Assembly: GCF_036898095.1 (NCBI RefSeq)
Contig: NC_090741.1
Span: 20,312,609 to 20,376,608 of the forward strand
DNA: 64,000 bases
Direction: 5' to 3'
From: Palaemon carinicauda
Taxonomy: Eukaryota > Arthropoda > Malacostraca > Decapoda > Palaemonidae
The position numbers and the translations under genes are program-made. Under the pieces are notes generated by a model, which saw only the letters and a list, made by a program, of their open reading frames with translations, was not told the origin of the DNA and did no database searches. Shown piece after piece: positions 62,804 through 64,000 of this stretch (position 1 is the stretch's first letter; every line of letters begins with the position of its first letter).

Positions 62804-64000
62804 CTAGCAAAGCTACAACTTTAAATGGAAACACAAAATACAAAATGCTACCAACACATTGTCTCCAACAAGTAAAGCAGCCCAGTGGGGAAAGGAAATA
62901 TAGAAATAGCATAAAATCTTTTTATAAGAAGTAATGAATAAAAATTAGAAAATATCTTAACATCAGTAAGATCTTTAAAATAAAACAGTCATATTTAAAT
63001 TCTGAAATCAAGACCTATGGCAACCTATTCAATAGAAAAACATTTGCAAAAGGTTTTAACTTGGCAACTTCCCTCGATTCTACCTTCAGATTAATCTTCC
63101 AGAATACTGTGTAGTATTAAGTCCTATGATGAAGATGGTGTGACTATTAGAATTAATTGCACACTTAGTACTATGCACAAGATGGCATACACTGGGGTGA
63201 CCTGAATGCAACAGACAGTCTAACCCATGAAAAATACTATACAGCTACGATAAAGAACTAACTGAACAGCGGTGTCAAAAATTAGTATTTGGATCTGGAA
63301 TAAGGAAATTATTACACTGCAACTTCTATCCAACAAATTAAGATTAGACAGTATCCGAAAAAAATTGAGAAATTTCTTCAGAATAGATTGATCAACAATA
63401 ATTTTAAAAGACATTCTTGAAAAGGCAATTTTTTTTGTATGTGAATAAGAAACAGAGAAATTTCGCTTCTCAAATACGGATTTTCAATCAAGAATCACAC
63501 TGAAATTATAAGTAAGTTTATACTTAAAGAGTCATTGTCAATGTAAAGATCTGGATGTCGAGGAGCCACTGCCATCAACGTACTTACAATCATACTTTGA
63601 GTTCTCTTAAGGTTCAACATCATACACTATACTACTCACCATGCACTATTTTTAGCTAGATCTCTATTAATGGATAAGCAACTATAAGTCTACATTCAGG
63701 AGATGGATTTGATGCAAAGAGGGTATCATCATCTACATAGGCATTGAACTGAACTGGTTTTTTTTTTCCTGTTAAACCACAGAGAATGGTTATATACTGT
63801 AGTATGTAAATGGAACGAAAACACTACCCTGAAGAATACCAAATATTACATTCCTAATATCACTATGGTGCCCATCAACAACTGCTTTCTGCAGTCTATC
63901 AATTAGAAATTGAATTATGATGTTAAGAAAAGATCCACCTACTCGCTTCTGTTTTAGCCTGAAAACAAGGGCCTCATGATTAACACAGTCAACGACAACT
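62798..64000 (-). mobile_element. Jockey-like LINE, diverged copy running off the window
   Basis: Minus-strand. It starts with ATTATTGCTAGCAAAGCTAC, and the tail has CCAACA and CCCAGTGGGGAAAGGAAAT. The coding relic follows the order of the copy at 8205-10215: NQSILKKF-like near 63380, DLYIDNDSL-like near 63540, a VLGVFLFHLHTTV-like match to the PQGSVLG...LYT region near 63780-63850, and FLNIIIQFLI near 63900-63930. More decayed than the other copies. It is cut by the window end. Confidence 0.8.

Overview
The window looks like intergenic DNA from a large, repeat-rich animal genome. A decapod crustacean (shrimp, prawn or crab) is my best guess. The reasons are the very heavy load of long (AT)n, (AG)n and (AAT)n arrays, the mix of Jockey-like, RTE-like, CR1-like, Penelope and Gypsy elements, and a LINE/SINE 3' tail ending in (TAA)n that I associate with decapods from memory. 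No host protein-coding gene, rRNA or functional tRNA gene could be supported. Nearly every coding signal belongs to a transposable element, and most are broken.

Layout. 1-2.1 kb: unassigned AT-rich DNA. 2.1-18.5 kb: a mosaic of non-LTR elements. It holds a degraded RTE-like LINE (3.4-5.7), a TTAA-flanked piggyBac-type MITE (7.49-7.78), a Jockey-like LINE inserted into an RTE-like LINE (7.8-11.2), several copies of a roughly 690-bp non-autonomous repeat that borrows the Jockey 3' tail, a tandem array of tRNA-derived SINE units with a 272-bp period (12.4-14.1, more at 18.0-18.5), another RTE-like LINE (14.7-16.25) and the 3' end of a Penelope-like element (16.36-17.35). 18.7-31.2 kb: mostly unassigned AT-rich DNA with microsatellites, one RTE-like LINE (24.3-25.97) and small tail fragments. 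31.2-33.2 kb: a young 5'-truncated LINE with a nearly intact reverse transcriptase ORF. 33.4-34.0 kb: a piggyBac transposase relic on the minus strand. 35.4-37.65 kb: a Penelope-like element (RT plus GIY-YIG) with an inverted 5' segment.

37.7-54.3 kb: a Gypsy-type LTR retrotransposon (Gypsy B). About 6.9 kb containing its 5' part has been tandemly duplicated almost without change. The second copy runs on through the integrase to a polypurine tract and a 3' LTR-like repeat. Gypsy B carries two retropepsin-like domains: the usual one before RT, and a second one, preceded by a hydrophobic segment, between RNase H and integrase. 54.6-55.7 kb: a CR1/L2-like LINE remnant. 55.7-61.6 kb: a decayed second Gypsy (Gypsy A), interrupted by a 1.28-kb DNA transposon. 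Its LTR resembles the fragment lying left of Gypsy B, so Gypsy B and the CR1-like LINE may sit inside Gypsy A. 61.6-64 kb: another RTE-like LINE and another minus-strand Jockey-like LINE running off the end.

How the parts relate: the window is a stack of nested and tandem insertions, with (AT)n arrays at many element ends and at the duplication breakpoint. The non-autonomous pieces (tail-sharing repeat, tRNA-SINE, MITE) would depend on the RT or transposase families whose relics lie beside them.
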